In this document: positions 7,585-19,235 of the stretch, piece after piece
How positions within the stretch are numbered: the first letter of the stretch is position 1
Layout of the letters: every line of letters starts with the position of its first letter
Source: an uncultured Clostridia bacterium
GTDB lineage: Bacteria; Bacillota; Clostridia; Oscillospirales; Acutalibacteraceae
Length of the DNA: 64,000 bases
NCBI GenBank assembly: GCA_937898625.1
Contig: CALEJF010000035.1
Span: forward strand, 1-64,000
Reading direction: 5' to 3'
The notes under the pieces: model-generated
What the model saw: only the letters and a program-made list of their open reading frames with translations
Databases searched by the model: none
What the model was told of the DNA's origin: nothing
Made by a program: the position numbers and the translations under genes

Positions 7585-8560
7585 ATTGCTTAATCTTAAT
7601 CTGTGATAAGGGATTTGACTCAGATGCTTTCTTTAATTGCTCGTCAATAATATGTGTATAAATTTCAGTTGTACCAAGATTTTCATGCCCGAGAATATCT
7701 TTTAAAACAAGTACATCAACATTTCCGTGTTGATACATAAGCGTTGCTGCTGTATGTCTTAATTTATGTACAGAGTATCCTTCTAAACCGCACTTTTCTA
7801 ATGTATCATAAACAATGTGCTGAACAGTTTTTGGACTTATTCTCTTGTTTCTGTTACTTAAAAATAACGCATTCCGATCCGTTGCAGGAACACCGTCAAC
7901 AGGCCGCACTGACATATACTGTGTAAACGCGTCAAGACAAGCGTCGTTTAAATATATTGTTCGTTCTTTGTTACCTTTACCTGTAACGCGTAAAGTATGG
8001 TCATCCCTTATGTCATTATAATTAAGACTGACGAGTTCTGATAAGCGCAGTCCGCAATTAAGAAAGAAAACTAGAATGCAATAATCGCGCTCTTTGTTTT
8101 TTCCATCAACAGATTTCAATAGTTTAATACTCTCTTCAAGTGTTAAGTACTTGGGGAGAGATTTTTTTAATTTGGGAGAATCCAACACCTCCATAGGGTT
8201 ATTATCTATTATATTCTTTTGCTTATCAAGGTATTTGAAGAAGGTGCGCAAACAAGAAACCTTTCGAGCGCGAGCTGCTTCTTGATTGTCCCTTTCATTT
8301 TTACAGTACGAAAGAAATGCATAAGCATCATTTAAAGTAACACTTTTTACAAATTCTTCATCAATATCAAGTATATTAATTTCCTCGAATTCAACAGAAG
8401 AGGGGGTAAGACCTTTATAGTATTTTAGAAATCTAAAGAAAAGCTTTAAATCTGAACTATATTCTTCAATTGTAAGTGTAGATTTATTTTTAATAACATC
8501 AAGATACACCAAAAAATCTTTAATGATAATTGGTAACCCTGCAAAATTTAATCTTTTCAT
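7571..8560 (-). CDS. xerD: XerC/XerD-type tyrosine recombinase
   Basis: A 329-residue tyrosine recombinase with an N-terminal SAM-like core-binding domain (about 8-105) and a C-terminal catalytic domain. All catalytic residues are visible: Arg in CGLRLSELVSL, Lys in VTGKGNKERT, His-x-x-Arg in HKLRHTAATL, the second His in LGHENLGTTE and Tyr in IYTHI. Such enzymes resolve chromosome dimers at dif or act as integrases; the spoIIM neighbour and lack of phage genes favour the housekeeping role. ATG with AAGGAG. An unusually long upstream region and a palindrome over the ribosome site precede it. No dif-like site was recognised. Confidence 0.88.
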   Translation of the reverse strand: MKRLNFAGLPIIIKDFLVYLDVIKNKSTLTIEEYSSDLKLFFRFLKYYKGLTPSSVEFEEINILDIDEEFVKSVTLNDAYAFLSYCKNERDNQEAARARKVSCLRTFFKYLDKQKNIIDNNPMEVLDSPKLKKSLPKYLTLEESIKLLKSVDGKNKERDYCILVFFLNCGLRLSELVSLNYNDIRDDHTLRVTGKGNKERTIYLNDACLDAFTQYMSVRPVDGVPATDRNALFLSNRNKRISPKTVQHIVYDTLEKCGLEGYSVHKLRHTAATLMYQHGNVDVLVLKDILGHENLGTTEIYTHIIDEQLKKASESNPLSQIKIKQSTTD

Positions 8561-8575
8561 AGCATAGCACTCCTT

Positions 8576-8592
8576 TGTGAAACCGTTTCACA
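8576..8592. promoter_or_regulatory. Perfect 17-bp palindrome upstream of xerD
   Basis: TGTGAAAC-C-GTTTCACA, 8-bp arms around one base, 15 bp from the xerD start and touching its AAGGAG site. The pattern resembles operators of LacI-family repressors; it could also be an RNA hairpin limiting translation. Confidence 0.5.
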
Positions 8593-9110
8593 TTGTGTTT
8601 ATCATAAATCGCTTTGTTAGAGCATCGTCTAGAAATTAATTATAAAGTTGTAACAAAAGTAAAGATAATAATCCTCAATACCTTAATCAAACCAAGATGT
8701 AGCAACGGAATATAAACATTATTTCAAGTAGAATAAGATTATTTAAACAAGGTTGTACATACACATAATAAAGTTTAATAATTCAATTGCTGTAAGATAA
8801 TTATACATATAAATATTAATTATTAAAAGATAATTCATAAAATAATCCGATAATTATTTATAAAATGATACATTGTTCAGTTTAAATAAAATAATTGCAT
8901 TATTTCTTAAATGATTTAGAAAACAAAACATAATAAGTAATAGTTGGATTATATAACACAGTTATAAGATTTCAATTAAAACTATATTATAATATAAATC
9001 TAGAATAAACAGTAACAAGGTCAAGGCTCTTTAACAGAAAAAACAGTATATTTCCTGTATTTTGTATAATTTTTCGTCCCCTATTTGATACAAAATATTT
9101 ATTTTGTATA
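8593..9110. other. Long A+T-rich intergenic region upstream of xerD
   Basis: About 520 bp without a believable gene. It would be the xerD leader if transcription starts at the consensus promoter at 9111-9139. I see no rRNA, tRNA or known riboswitch core. A 6-3-6 palindrome (TATAACACAGTTATA, 8952-8966) and a repeat of TATTTTGTATAATT (9058-9071 and 9100-9113) are the only clear structures. The longest minus-strand ATG frame is about 31 codons without a ribosome site. Confidence 0.6.
9089..9108. repeat. 20-bp palindrome at the presumed xerD transcription start
   Basis: TACAAAATA-TT-TATTTTGTA, perfect 9-bp arms, just downstream of the -10 (9111-9116) of the minus-strand promoter. Its position suits a repressor operator; A+T richness means chance is possible. 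Confidence 0.4.
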
Positions 9111-9139
9111 ATTATATCATAACTTTTCAACATTGTCAA
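9111..9139 (-). promoter_or_regulatory. Perfect consensus sigma-A promoter facing xerD
   Basis: On the minus strand, TTGACA (9139-9134), 17 bp, TATAAT (9116-9111): a full match to consensus. The only gene ahead is xerD, about 545 bp downstream, so it either makes a very long leader or a separate small RNA. Confidence 0.7.
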
Positions 9140-9189
9140 CAATTAGGTTTACTTTTCAACAATCCCTATTCTCCTGCACAGAATTATAA

Positions 9190-9232
9190 AATAATAAAAA
9201 ACGGAGTATCTTGGTCATCGCAATACTCCGTT
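9190..9232 (-). terminator. Terminator after uvrB-uvrA
   Basis: AACGGAGTAT (9200-9209) and ATACTCCGTT (9223-9232) form a 10-bp stem with a 13-nt loop, followed on the minus strand by a T run (9195-9199) and further T-rich sequence. Confidence 0.88.
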
Positions 9233-9267
9233 ATAATAATAAATGTTTTTAATTCGTAAATAATACT

Positions 9268-12096
<2,829 letters not shown>

Positions 12097-14043
12097 TTAT
12101 TTCTCCAATTTAAGTTTTTCAATTTTATCACGCAAATATGCCGCATGTTCAAATTCGAGAATTTTAGCAGCAGATTTCATTTCTTCAGTGAGTTGTGCAA
12201 TAAGTTTTTGCTTATCCTCCCTGCTGAGTTTTCGTTTTCCTTGTTTATCTTTTGCAGATATTTCAAGGATTTCACGGACATCTTTTGTAATGGTCTTTGG
12301 AATTATACCATTTGCTTCATTATATGCAATCTGTATTTCACGACGACGATATGTTTCTTCAATAGCACGCTCCATAGATTTTGTAACAGTATCTGCATAC
12401 ATAATAACTTGACCGTTAGCATTACGAGCAGCACGACCAATAATCTGTATAAGAGAAGTTTCAGAGCGTAAAAAACCTTCTTTATCTGCGTCAAGAATTG
12501 CGATTAATGACACCTCCGGAATGTCCAAACCCTCACGAAGGAGATTAATGCCAACTAGAACATCAAACTCACCTAAACGCAAATCACGAATGAGTTCCAT
12601 TCTTTCTATCGTGTCAATATCATAGTGCATATATCTTACTTTTATTCCATGCTGTGATAAATAATCAGTAAGGTTTTCAGCCATTTTTTTAGTGAGTGTA
12701 GTAACAAGAACTCTCTCTTTTTTCTCGACTCTAATATTAATTTCTGATATTAAATCATCAATTTGTCCTTCAGTTTCACGAACATAGATTTCAGGGTCTA
12801 AAAGTCCTGTTGGACGAATAACTTGTTCAGCAGTTTGAACACTTTTTTCTGTTTCAAACGGGCCCGGAGTCGCACTTACAAAGATTTTCTGTCTTGATTT
12901 ATCATAAAACTCATCAAATGTTAATGGTCTGTTATCATAGGCAGATGGTAAACGAAAACCGAAATTAATAAGACTATCTTTTCTTGAACGGTCACCGCCA
13001 TACATACCACGGACTTGTGGTAAAGTAACATGGGATTCATCCACAAACAGAACATAATCATCAGGAAAATAATCAAGTAAAGTAAATGGTGGCTCACCTG
13101 GCTTTCGTCCTGACATAATAGCAGAATAATTTTCAATACCCTTACAAAATCCCGTTTCACGGAGCATTTCCATGTCATATTCTGTTCTTTGTCGAATCCT
13201 TTGTGCTTCAATTAACTTTCCTTGTTTCTCGAAATCTGCAACCTGATTTTCCATTTCGTCATTAATTTTTCTTAATGCATCCTCCATTTTTTCAGGTGAA
13301 ACTACATAGTGAGATGCGGGATATATTGCAACATGAGAAACAACATTTTTTACTGCGCCGGTTAATGGATTTATCTCACTAATTCTATCAATTTCATCAC
13401 CAAAAAATTCAACTCTTATCGCAGTTTCATTTGAATAAACAGGAAAAATTTCAACAATATCCCCTCTTACTCTGAATTTATTTCTTATAAAATTAATATC
13501 GTTTCTTTCATACTGAATTTCAACAAGTTTTTTGATAAATTCATCGCGATTTTTTTCCATACCTGTACGTAATGAAATAACCATGGATTTGTAATCAATG
13601 GGGTCGCCTAAAGAGTATATACAAGAAACACTTGCAACTATAATAACATCTCGTCTTTCAGACAATGCTGATGTTGCTGAATGGCGTAATTTGTCAATTT
13701 CTTCATTGGTTGCAGAGTCTTTTTCAATATAAGTATCTGTTGTTGCTATATATGCTTCAGGTTGATAATAGTCGTAGTATGAGACAAAATATTCGACAGA
13801 GTTTTCAGGAAAGAATTCTTTAAATTCAGCACAAAGTTGTCCTGCAAGTGTTTTATTATGCGCAAGTACCAGCGTAGGTCTGTTAAGTTTAGCGATAATA
13901 TTAGCCATAGTGAATGTCTTACCGGAGCCTGTCACACCCAGTAATGTTTGTTCATTATAACCTTTTTTAATACCATCAACAAGTTTATCAATAGCTTGGG
14001 GCTGGTCGCCTGTTGGTTTATAATCACTAACTAATTTAAACAT
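12097..14043 (-). CDS. uvrB: Excinuclease ABC subunit B
   Basis: Helicase-like subunit that receives damaged DNA from UvrA and recruits UvrC. The 648 residues show Walker A LLGVTGSGKTFT (about 34-45), the beta-hairpin region YYDYYQPEAY (about 90), DEXH-like VDESH, motif VI QIIGRAARN, and a C-terminal UVR motif (about 610-645). I chose ATG 14043 (FKLVSDYKPTGDQPQ) because GTGAGG precedes it; the in-frame ATG further upstream lies in the LexA box/promoter region. A consensus-like promoter and an SOS box lie directly upstream. Confidence 0.98.
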   Translation of the reverse strand: MFKLVSDYKPTGDQPQAIDKLVDGIKKGYNEQTLLGVTGSGKTFTMANIIAKLNRPTLVLAHNKTLAGQLCAEFKEFFPENSVEYFVSYYDYYQPEAYIATTDTYIEKDSATNEEIDKLRHSATSALSERRDVIIVASVSCIYSLGDPIDYKSMVISLRTGMEKNRDEFIKKLVEIQYERNDINFIRNKFRVRGDIVEIFPVYSNETAIRVEFFGDEIDRISEINPLTGAVKNVVSHVAIYPASHYVVSPEKMEDALRKINDEMENQVADFEKQGKLIEAQRIRQRTEYDMEMLRETGFCKGIENYSAIMSGRKPGEPPFTLLDYFPDDYVLFVDESHVTLPQVRGMYGGDRSRKDSLINFGFRLPSAYDNRPLTFDEFYDKSRQKIFVSATPGPFETEKSVQTAEQVIRPTGLLDPEIYVRETEGQIDDLISEINIRVEKKERVLVTTLTKKMAENLTDYLSQHGIKVRYMHYDIDTIERMELIRDLRLGEFDVLVGINLLREGLDIPEVSLIAILDADKEGFLRSETSLIQIIGRAARNANGQVIMYADTVTKSMERAIEETYRRREIQIAYNEANGIIPKTITKDVREILEISAKDKQGKRKLSREDKQKLIAQLTEEMKSAAKILEFEHAAYLRDKIEKLKLEK

Positions 14044-14053
14044 AAATACCTCA

Positions 14054-14067
14054 CGCACATTTGTTCT
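14054..14067 (-). promoter_or_regulatory. LexA (SOS) box upstream of uvrB
   Basis: On the minus strand AGAACAAATGTGCG, 11 of 14 matches to the Gram-positive LexA consensus CGAACATATGTTCG, including GAAC and the GT-C half. It lies just after the -10 of the uvrB promoter, a position where LexA would block transcription. UvrBA is a usual SOS operon. Confidence 0.65.
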
Positions 14068-14070
14068 ATT

Positions 14071-14099
14071 ATTATACAATATTACAAATCTATAATCAA
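14071..14099 (-). promoter_or_regulatory. Sigma-A promoter of uvrB-uvrA
   Basis: TTGATT (14099-14094), 17 bp, TATAAT (14076-14071) on the minus strand, 28 bp from the uvrB start, with the SOS box at the start point. Confidence 0.75.
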
Positions 14100-14119
14100 C
14101 AAAAATTTAACATAAATGC

Positions 14120-14146
14120 AAAAAAAGACGAAGTTAATACTCCGTC
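14120..14146 (-). terminator. Terminator after the acetyltransferase gene
   Basis: GACGGAGT / ACTTCGTC (14139-14146 with 14127-14134, one G-U pair), then seven T on the minus strand (14120-14126). The stem touches the stop codon of the acetyltransferase. Confidence 0.82.
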
Positions 14147-14748
14147 TATAACTTGATTTTTTTATTTTTATAATAGTATTCTTTATCGTGCTCGTTGATT
14201 TCACGCAAAACTCTGCAAGGATTACCAACCGCAACAACATTAGCCGGAATATCTTTTGTAACAACACTACCTGCACCAATAACTGTATTATCACCAATTG
14301 TAATACCGGGCAAAACAATTACTCCTGCACCCAACCAACAATTTTTACCAATATGTATGGGCATATTATACTGATACGCAAGTGGTCTAAGCTCAGGCAA
14401 AATTGGATGTCCTGCAGTTGCAAGCACAACATTTGGTCCAATCATTGTATAATCACCAACATAAATGTGAGTGTCATCAACAAGTGTCAAGTTGAAATTA
14501 ACATAAACTCCTTTGCCAAAATGAACATTTTTTCCAGCCCAATTTGCGTGTAAAGGCGGCTCAATATAGCAGTCCTCACCTATTTCTGCAAACATTTTTT
14601 TGAGCATTTCTGTTCTTTTTACAAGTTCTAACGGCCTTGTTGCGTTAAAGTCATATAATTTATCAAGATATGTAAGTTGTTCATTAAACAAATCTTCATC
14701 CATTGAGAGGTATAAATCCCCTGAATGCATCTTTTCGCGAATATCCAT
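14146..14748 (-). CDS. Maltose/galactoside O-acetyltransferase-like protein
   Basis: A 200-residue left-handed beta-helix acyltransferase of the sugar O-acetyltransferase (LacA/Maa) group: N-terminal Mac domain (about 5-55), then hexapeptide repeats; the segment VLATAGHPI carries the catalytic histidine, and IGDNTVIGAGSVVTKDIP is the usual end. It should acetylate a hydroxyl of a sugar with acetyl-CoA; the sugar is unknown. ATG 14748 is chosen because AAGGAG sits at the end of the upstream gene and residues before it are not conserved. Eight bp after the GH28-like gene, so probably co-transcribed with it. Confidence 0.85.
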   Translation of the reverse strand: MDIREKMHSGDLYLSMDEDLFNEQLTYLDKLYDFNATRPLELVKRTEMLKKMFAEIGEDCYIEPPLHANWAGKNVHFGKGVYVNFNLTLVDDTHIYVGDYTMIGPNVVLATAGHPILPELRPLAYQYNMPIHIGKNCWLGAGVIVLPGITIGDNTVIGAGSVVTKDIPANVVAVGNPCRVLREINEHDKEYYYKNKKIKL

Positions 14749-14755
14749 TTTCCGT

Positions 14756-16294
14756 CTACTCCTTATCCATCTTAAAATTATTAGAATCAATTATTTTTTT
14801 GAATTTACGATGAGTTTTATCACGCGGTATTACTATAAAATTTTTTAATAGAATACTGTCAGCATGACGAACAAAAACTCCGTAGGCATTTATATTTCTG
14901 AAACGATTACATTCGGGATATGACTTTTCTTGTTCAGGAATTTTAAATCGCAAATCAATATAGTCTTTACCGGTTGCGTAATTCATATCAAAATTTTCAA
15001 GTTGAACATTTTTGATGTGTTGATTAGGAATCCCCATAATCATAACAGGAATTTGAATATTATTTGCAGTAATATTTTTTACCATAACATCACGAATTTC
15101 TCCCCTACCATCAAGGTCAGTCCTTTTATCACCATTACGATTGCAAAGCCTTATAAACACAGGACAAGCCATTGAATCCATTTCAATATCAGTAATACAA
15201 ATATTATTTACAACTGCTCCGTCACAAGATTCGATTGATATTCCACTGACTCCGGCGGGAAAAATATCTTTTAAATAGAATTTACAGTTTTTAACGATTA
15301 CATCACAAATATCAAGGGAGGTTTCTGTACCGATTTTAAAAGCATTTGTACAAGAAATAACTTCACAATCATAAATGTTAATATTACTCATAACATTTTT
15401 ACAAGCAATATTAAGATTGTTTTTAATAATTAAACCGTCGTCACCAGATGTTGCTACACTTAAATTATTTTTTAAGACTATACCGTCATCAGCAGTTGAA
15501 ATGAAACATTTTTTAATAACAACATTTGATGAACCACATATATCGATTCCGTCAGTATTCGCTACATGCCTGTTATTATTTATGACTATATTTGATATTT
15601 CTGCGTTGATACAAGAGTTAATGTTTACTGTCCACATTGCTGAATTTTCAAGTACCAAATTATGGATTCTTATGTTAGAGCAATTTCTAAATAAAACAAG
15701 ATAACCGTATTTTGATTTATGTGGAAAACGAATTCTCTTGCGATACTCCTGTCGCAAATCCCATACATCAAGCGTTTTTTCAAAAGGTTTGGTTTTAGGT
15801 GGTAAATGTGGTTTTAATGAAAAGTAATTCCCTTCGCCACAAATTTTACCAGGTCCAATTATAGCAGTATTTTCGCAATTTTCAGCATATATCAATGAAT
15901 TATCAGTAAAGTCAGAGGTATTATGGGATGCAATAATTGCTGAATCTTTTTCTATGTAAAGAGTAACATTACTCCTTAAATATATAGTGCCACAAGAATA
16001 ACTTCCATCGTTAACAAGTACAACTCCCCCACCGTTTTCGTGACACTTTTTTATTGCATAATTTATAACATCAGCATTATTTATTGATGGATTCTCCGGA
16101 ATTGCACCAAAATCTTTTATTGATACAAATTTTGTAAAATTATAGAAAACATTATGGTTTATATATTTGTCATAAGGAATATTTACATAAAAATCCCCAT
16201 CATAAATCTCCGAAAAAACATCTCCATCATATATTTTAAAGTCTTTTTGCATCCTTGGAAAAAAAGAACCAATATAGTTTATAAATCGTGACAT
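14756..16294 (-). CDS. Glycoside hydrolase family 28-like (polygalacturonase-type) protein
   Basis: A 512-residue right-handed beta-helix protein. An N-terminal segment leads to VSIKDFGAIPENPSINNA, the usual start of pectinase folds (about residue 60). NTDGIDICG and ADDGIVLKNN match the GH28 catalytic region (three acidic residues); the later GHG motif is replaced by NAFKIGTET, so the exact activity is uncertain. No signal peptide, suggesting action inside the cell on small pectic or other uronic oligosaccharides. A second DDG copy lies 16 residues after the first. ATG 16294 is preferred because AGAGGTGA precedes it. Confidence 0.8.
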   Translation of the reverse strand: MSRFINYIGSFFPRMQKDFKIYDGDVFSEIYDGDFYVNIPYDKYINHNVFYNFTKFVSIKDFGAIPENPSINNADVINYAIKKCHENGGGVVLVNDGSYSCGTIYLRSNVTLYIEKDSAIIASHNTSDFTDNSLIYAENCENTAIIGPGKICGEGNYFSLKPHLPPKTKPFEKTLDVWDLRQEYRKRIRFPHKSKYGYLVLFRNCSNIRIHNLVLENSAMWTVNINSCINAEISNIVINNNRHVANTDGIDICGSSNVVIKKCFISTADDGIVLKNNLSVATSGDDGLIIKNNLNIACKNVMSNINIYDCEVISCTNAFKIGTETSLDICDVIVKNCKFYLKDIFPAGVSGISIESCDGAVVNNICITDIEMDSMACPVFIRLCNRNGDKRTDLDGRGEIRDVMVKNITANNIQIPVMIMGIPNQHIKNVQLENFDMNYATGKDYIDLRFKIPEQEKSYPECNRFRNINAYGVFVRHADSILLKNFIVIPRDKTHRKFKKIIDSNNFKMDKE

Positions 16295-16407
16295 AATATC
16301 ACCTCTTGAATATATTATCACACAGTTTTAAAAAATAAAAGAATATAAACGAATTTTTGCTGTTTTAAATCATATTCTATTATGAATGATTATTTAGAGG
16401 TGATAAT

Positions 16408-18237
16408 ATGTGTGGTATTGCAGGTGAAGTTTCATATTCAAATTCAGTTATAAAAAACAATGATTCTTTTATAAAAATGCAAAAAGTTCTTGAACCCCGC
16501 GGTCCTGACCAGAATGGAATATTAATTAAGGACAATGTTGCACTTATACATTCAAGACTTGCTGTTATTGATATTGAAAACGGAATACAACCAATGACAT
16601 ATAAGCATGGACAAAGGGAATACACCATAGTATATAATGGAGAACTATATAATACGGAAGAGATTAGAAATGAACTTTTACTTTGTGGACATAAGTTTTC
16701 AAGTCATTCAGATACTGAAGTAGTATTGAAATCTTATGTACAATGGAAAGAGAATTGTTTGCAAAAATTTAACGGAATTTTTGCATTTGCAATTTGGGAT
16801 AACTTTGAAAATAACCTATTTTTTGCAAGGGATAGAATGGGCGTTAAGCCATTCTTTTACACAATAAAAAACAATAGTTTTATATTTGGTTCGGAAATAA
16901 AAGCCATACTCTCACATAATTATGTTGAGCCAATAATTAACGAGAATTCAATAGCGGAGATATTATTTATAGGTCCTGGTCGAACACCGGGTTGTGGAGT
17001 ATATAAAGATATAGAAGAATTAAAGCCTGCTTGTTGGGGTACATTTTCTAAAAGTGGTATAAAAATAAGAAAATATTGGACATTAAAAGACCGCAAACAT
17101 AAAGAAAATTTTGAAGAAACTGTTGAAAAGGTAAAATATTTAGTAAATGATGCAATAACTCGACAATTAGTATCTGATGTACCAATTGGAACATTTTTAT
17201 CTGGTGGATTAGATTCAAGTATAATATCAAGCATAGCTAATAGTTCACTAAAAAGTAAAGGAATCAGACTAAAAACATTTTCAGTGACCTATGATGACAA
17301 TGATAAATATTTTAAATCAAGTAAATTCCAACCTAATAGCGATACAGAATACATTAACAAAATGGTTGATTATCTTGATTGTGAACACTATCTTATAACA
17401 ATAAATAATGGAGAACTTGCTAAGGCGTTAACAGCGGCTGTTGATGCAAGAGACTTACCCGGAATGTCAGATGTTGATTCATCATTACTACTATTTTGCA
17501 AGGAAATTAAAAAGCATTGTACGGTTGCACTTTCAGGAGAATGTGCTGATGAAATATTTGGTGGATATCCATGGTTTAGAGATAAAAAAATAAGGACAAT
17601 TAACGGATTTCCTTGGTCACAATCAATTAAATATAGAAAATCATTTATAAAGGATGATGTAAAAGTACAAGATTGTGAAGAATATGTGCTTACAAGATAT
17701 AAAAATACAATTATTAATACATCAAAAGTTGATGGAATTTCCCCTCTTGAATCACGGATGAAAGAAATGATGAAATTAAATATTGATTGGTTCATGCAGA
17801 CTTTATTAGACAGAAAAGACAGAATGAGTATGTACAATGGGCTTGAAGTTCGTGTTCCCTTCTGTGACCACAGGATTGCCGAATATCTGTACTCAGTACC
17901 CTGGGAATATAAAGACTATAATAATTATGAAAAAGGGTTATTACGAAAAGCTATGGAAGATATTTTACCTAATGAAGTATTATGGAGAAAAAAGAGTCCA
18001 TATCCTAAAACGCATAATCCGGAGTATCTTAAAATAGTATCAGATATGCTATCTGATGTAATTAATAATGATTCATCACCAATATTTTCATTCATAAAAA
18101 AGTCAGAGCTGGAAAAACTACTATATACAGAAAAGAATGAGCCGTGGTATGGTCAATTAATGACAACACCACAAACAATAGCATATTTTGTTCAAATAAA
18201 TTATTGGTTGGAAAAATATAAAATCAGAATTGAATAA
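16408..18237 (+). CDS. asnB: Asparagine synthetase (glutamine-hydrolysing)
   Basis: Makes asparagine from aspartate, ATP and glutamine. The 609 residues begin with MCGIAGEV, whose Cys2 is the glutaminase nucleophile after removal of Met1; RGPDQNG and YNGELYN belong to the glutaminase site. The synthetase domain has the pyrophosphate loop FLSGGLDSSI (about 265) and SGECADEIFGGYPW. ATG start with AGAGGTGATA upstream. Divergent from the GH28-like gene and followed 11 bp later by ldh, so both may share a transcript. Length normal. Confidence 0.97.
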   Translation: MCGIAGEVSYSNSVIKNNDSFIKMQKVLEPRGPDQNGILIKDNVALIHSRLAVIDIENGIQPMTYKHGQREYTIVYNGELYNTEEIRNELLLCGHKFSSHSDTEVVLKSYVQWKENCLQKFNGIFAFAIWDNFENNLFFARDRMGVKPFFYTIKNNSFIFGSEIKAILSHNYVEPIINENSIAEILFIGPGRTPGCGVYKDIEELKPACWGTFSKSGIKIRKYWTLKDRKHKENFEETVEKVKYLVNDAITRQLVSDVPIGTFLSGGLDSSIISSIANSSLKSKGIRLKTFSVTYDDNDKYFKSSKFQPNSDTEYINKMVDYLDCEHYLITINNGELAKALTAAVDARDLPGMSDVDSSLLLFCKEIKKHCTVALSGECADEIFGGYPWFRDKKIRTINGFPWSQSIKYRKSFIKDDVKVQDCEEYVLTRYKNTIINTSKVDGISPLESRMKEMMKLNIDWFMQTLLDRKDRMSMYNGLEVRVPFCDHRIAEYLYSVPWEYKDYNNYEKGLLRKAMEDILPNEVLWRKKSPYPKTHNPEYLKIVSDMLSDVINNDSSPIFSFIKKSELEKLLYTEKNEPWYGQLMTTPQTIAYFVQINYWLEKYKIRIE

Positions 18238-18248
18238 GGGATAATAAA

Positions 18249-19202
18249 ATGAAAAACACAGACTTAAAAAAAGTTGCTCTTGTAGGCACAGGTTTTGTTG
18301 GAATGAGTTTTGCCTATGCTCTGCTTAACAGTGGTGAGTGTGACCAACTTGTTCTTATAGATATAAATAAAGTTAAAGCACACGGAGAAGCCATGGATCT
18401 TAATCATGGTCTCCCCTTTGCAAAACGAAACATGTTGATTTATGATGGTGAATATTGTGATTGCAGTGATGCAGATATTGTTGTAATTGCTGCAGGTGTA
18501 AATCAAAAAGAAGACGAAAGCAGAATTGAGCTTCTTAACAGAAATTATGATGTATTTAAATCAATTATTGAACCTATAATCAAGAGTGGATTCAACGGAA
18601 TATTTCTTGTTGCGACAAATCCTGTTGATATAATGACAAAAATAACTTTGGAATTATCAGGGTTTGAAAGTTCAAAAGTTATTGGGAGCGGCACAACACT
18701 CGATACAGCGAGATTACGCTATTTATTGGGTGACTATTTTAAAATTGACCCAAGAAATGTCCACGCATATGTTATTGGTGAACACGGTGATAGTGAAATT
18801 GTGCCTTGGTCACAAGCATATATTACCACAAAGAAAATATATGATATTGTTGATTCATCAAACGGAAAATTCAAATTTGAGGATTTGTATCAAATTAGCA
18901 AAAATGTTACGGGTGCTGCGCAAGAAATAATAAAGGCTAAAAATGCAACTTACTACGGAATAGGAATGGCACTTGTTAGAATTGTAAGAGCAATTTTTGG
19001 TGATGAAAAAAGTGCTTTAACAGTATCAGTTATGCTCAATGGTCAATATGGAATTAATGGTGTATATGCGGGATTACCATCAATAATAGGTAGAAATGGT
19101 GTTGAAGATATTATAGTTCTTGATTTAAAAGAAAGTGAAAGAATTGCATTTATAAATTCTTGTAATTTTCTTAAAAAAACAGCTGAAGATATTGGATTTT
19201 AA
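18249..19202 (+). CDS. ldh: L-lactate dehydrogenase
   Basis: Reduces pyruvate to L-lactate with NADH, regenerating NAD+ in fermentation. The 317 residues show the Rossmann loop GTGFVGMSF (13-21), AAGVNQKEDESR with the pyruvate-specific glutamine (so not malate dehydrogenase), ATNPVDIMT, the DTARLRYLL segment and the active-site IGEHGDSE with catalytic histidine (about 177). ATG start; AAGGG just behind the asnB stop serves as ribosome site. A strong terminator follows. Confidence 0.95.
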   Translation: MKNTDLKKVALVGTGFVGMSFAYALLNSGECDQLVLIDINKVKAHGEAMDLNHGLPFAKRNMLIYDGEYCDCSDADIVVIAAGVNQKEDESRIELLNRNYDVFKSIIEPIIKSGFNGIFLVATNPVDIMTKITLELSGFESSKVIGSGTTLDTARLRYLLGDYFKIDPRNVHAYVIGEHGDSEIVPWSQAYITTKKIYDIVDSSNGKFKFEDLYQISKNVTGAAQEIIKAKNATYYGIGMALVRIVRAIFGDEKSALTVSVMLNGQYGINGVYAGLPSIIGRNGVEDIIVLDLKESERIAFINSCNFLKKTAEDIGF

Positions 19203-19208
19203 AGTTAA

Positions 19209-19230
19209 AAGCCACCCGAAAGGGTGGCTT
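19209..19230. terminator. Bidirectional terminator between ldh and the ceramidase-like gene
   Basis: AAGCCACCC-GAAA-GGGTGGCTT, a 9-bp G+C-rich stem with a GNRA loop, flanked by A/T runs on both sides (TTTTAACTTT on the minus strand). Confidence 0.88.
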
Positions 19231-19235
19231 AAAAT

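Noticed and set aside
8740..8840. About 31-codon ATG frame on the minus strand in the xerD leader
   Set aside because: No ribosome site, composition like the A+T-rich background, and no recognisable peptide.
8561..9267. Possible 6S RNA, riboswitch or dif site near xerD
   Set aside because: No conserved core, no long closing stem and no 28-bp dif-like pattern could be seen; kept only as a finding about the long leader.
16295..16407. Divergent promoters for asnB and the GH28-like gene
   Set aside because: Some TATTAT- and ATAATAT-like -10 boxes exist, but no -35 at proper spacing is convincing, so none is annotated.
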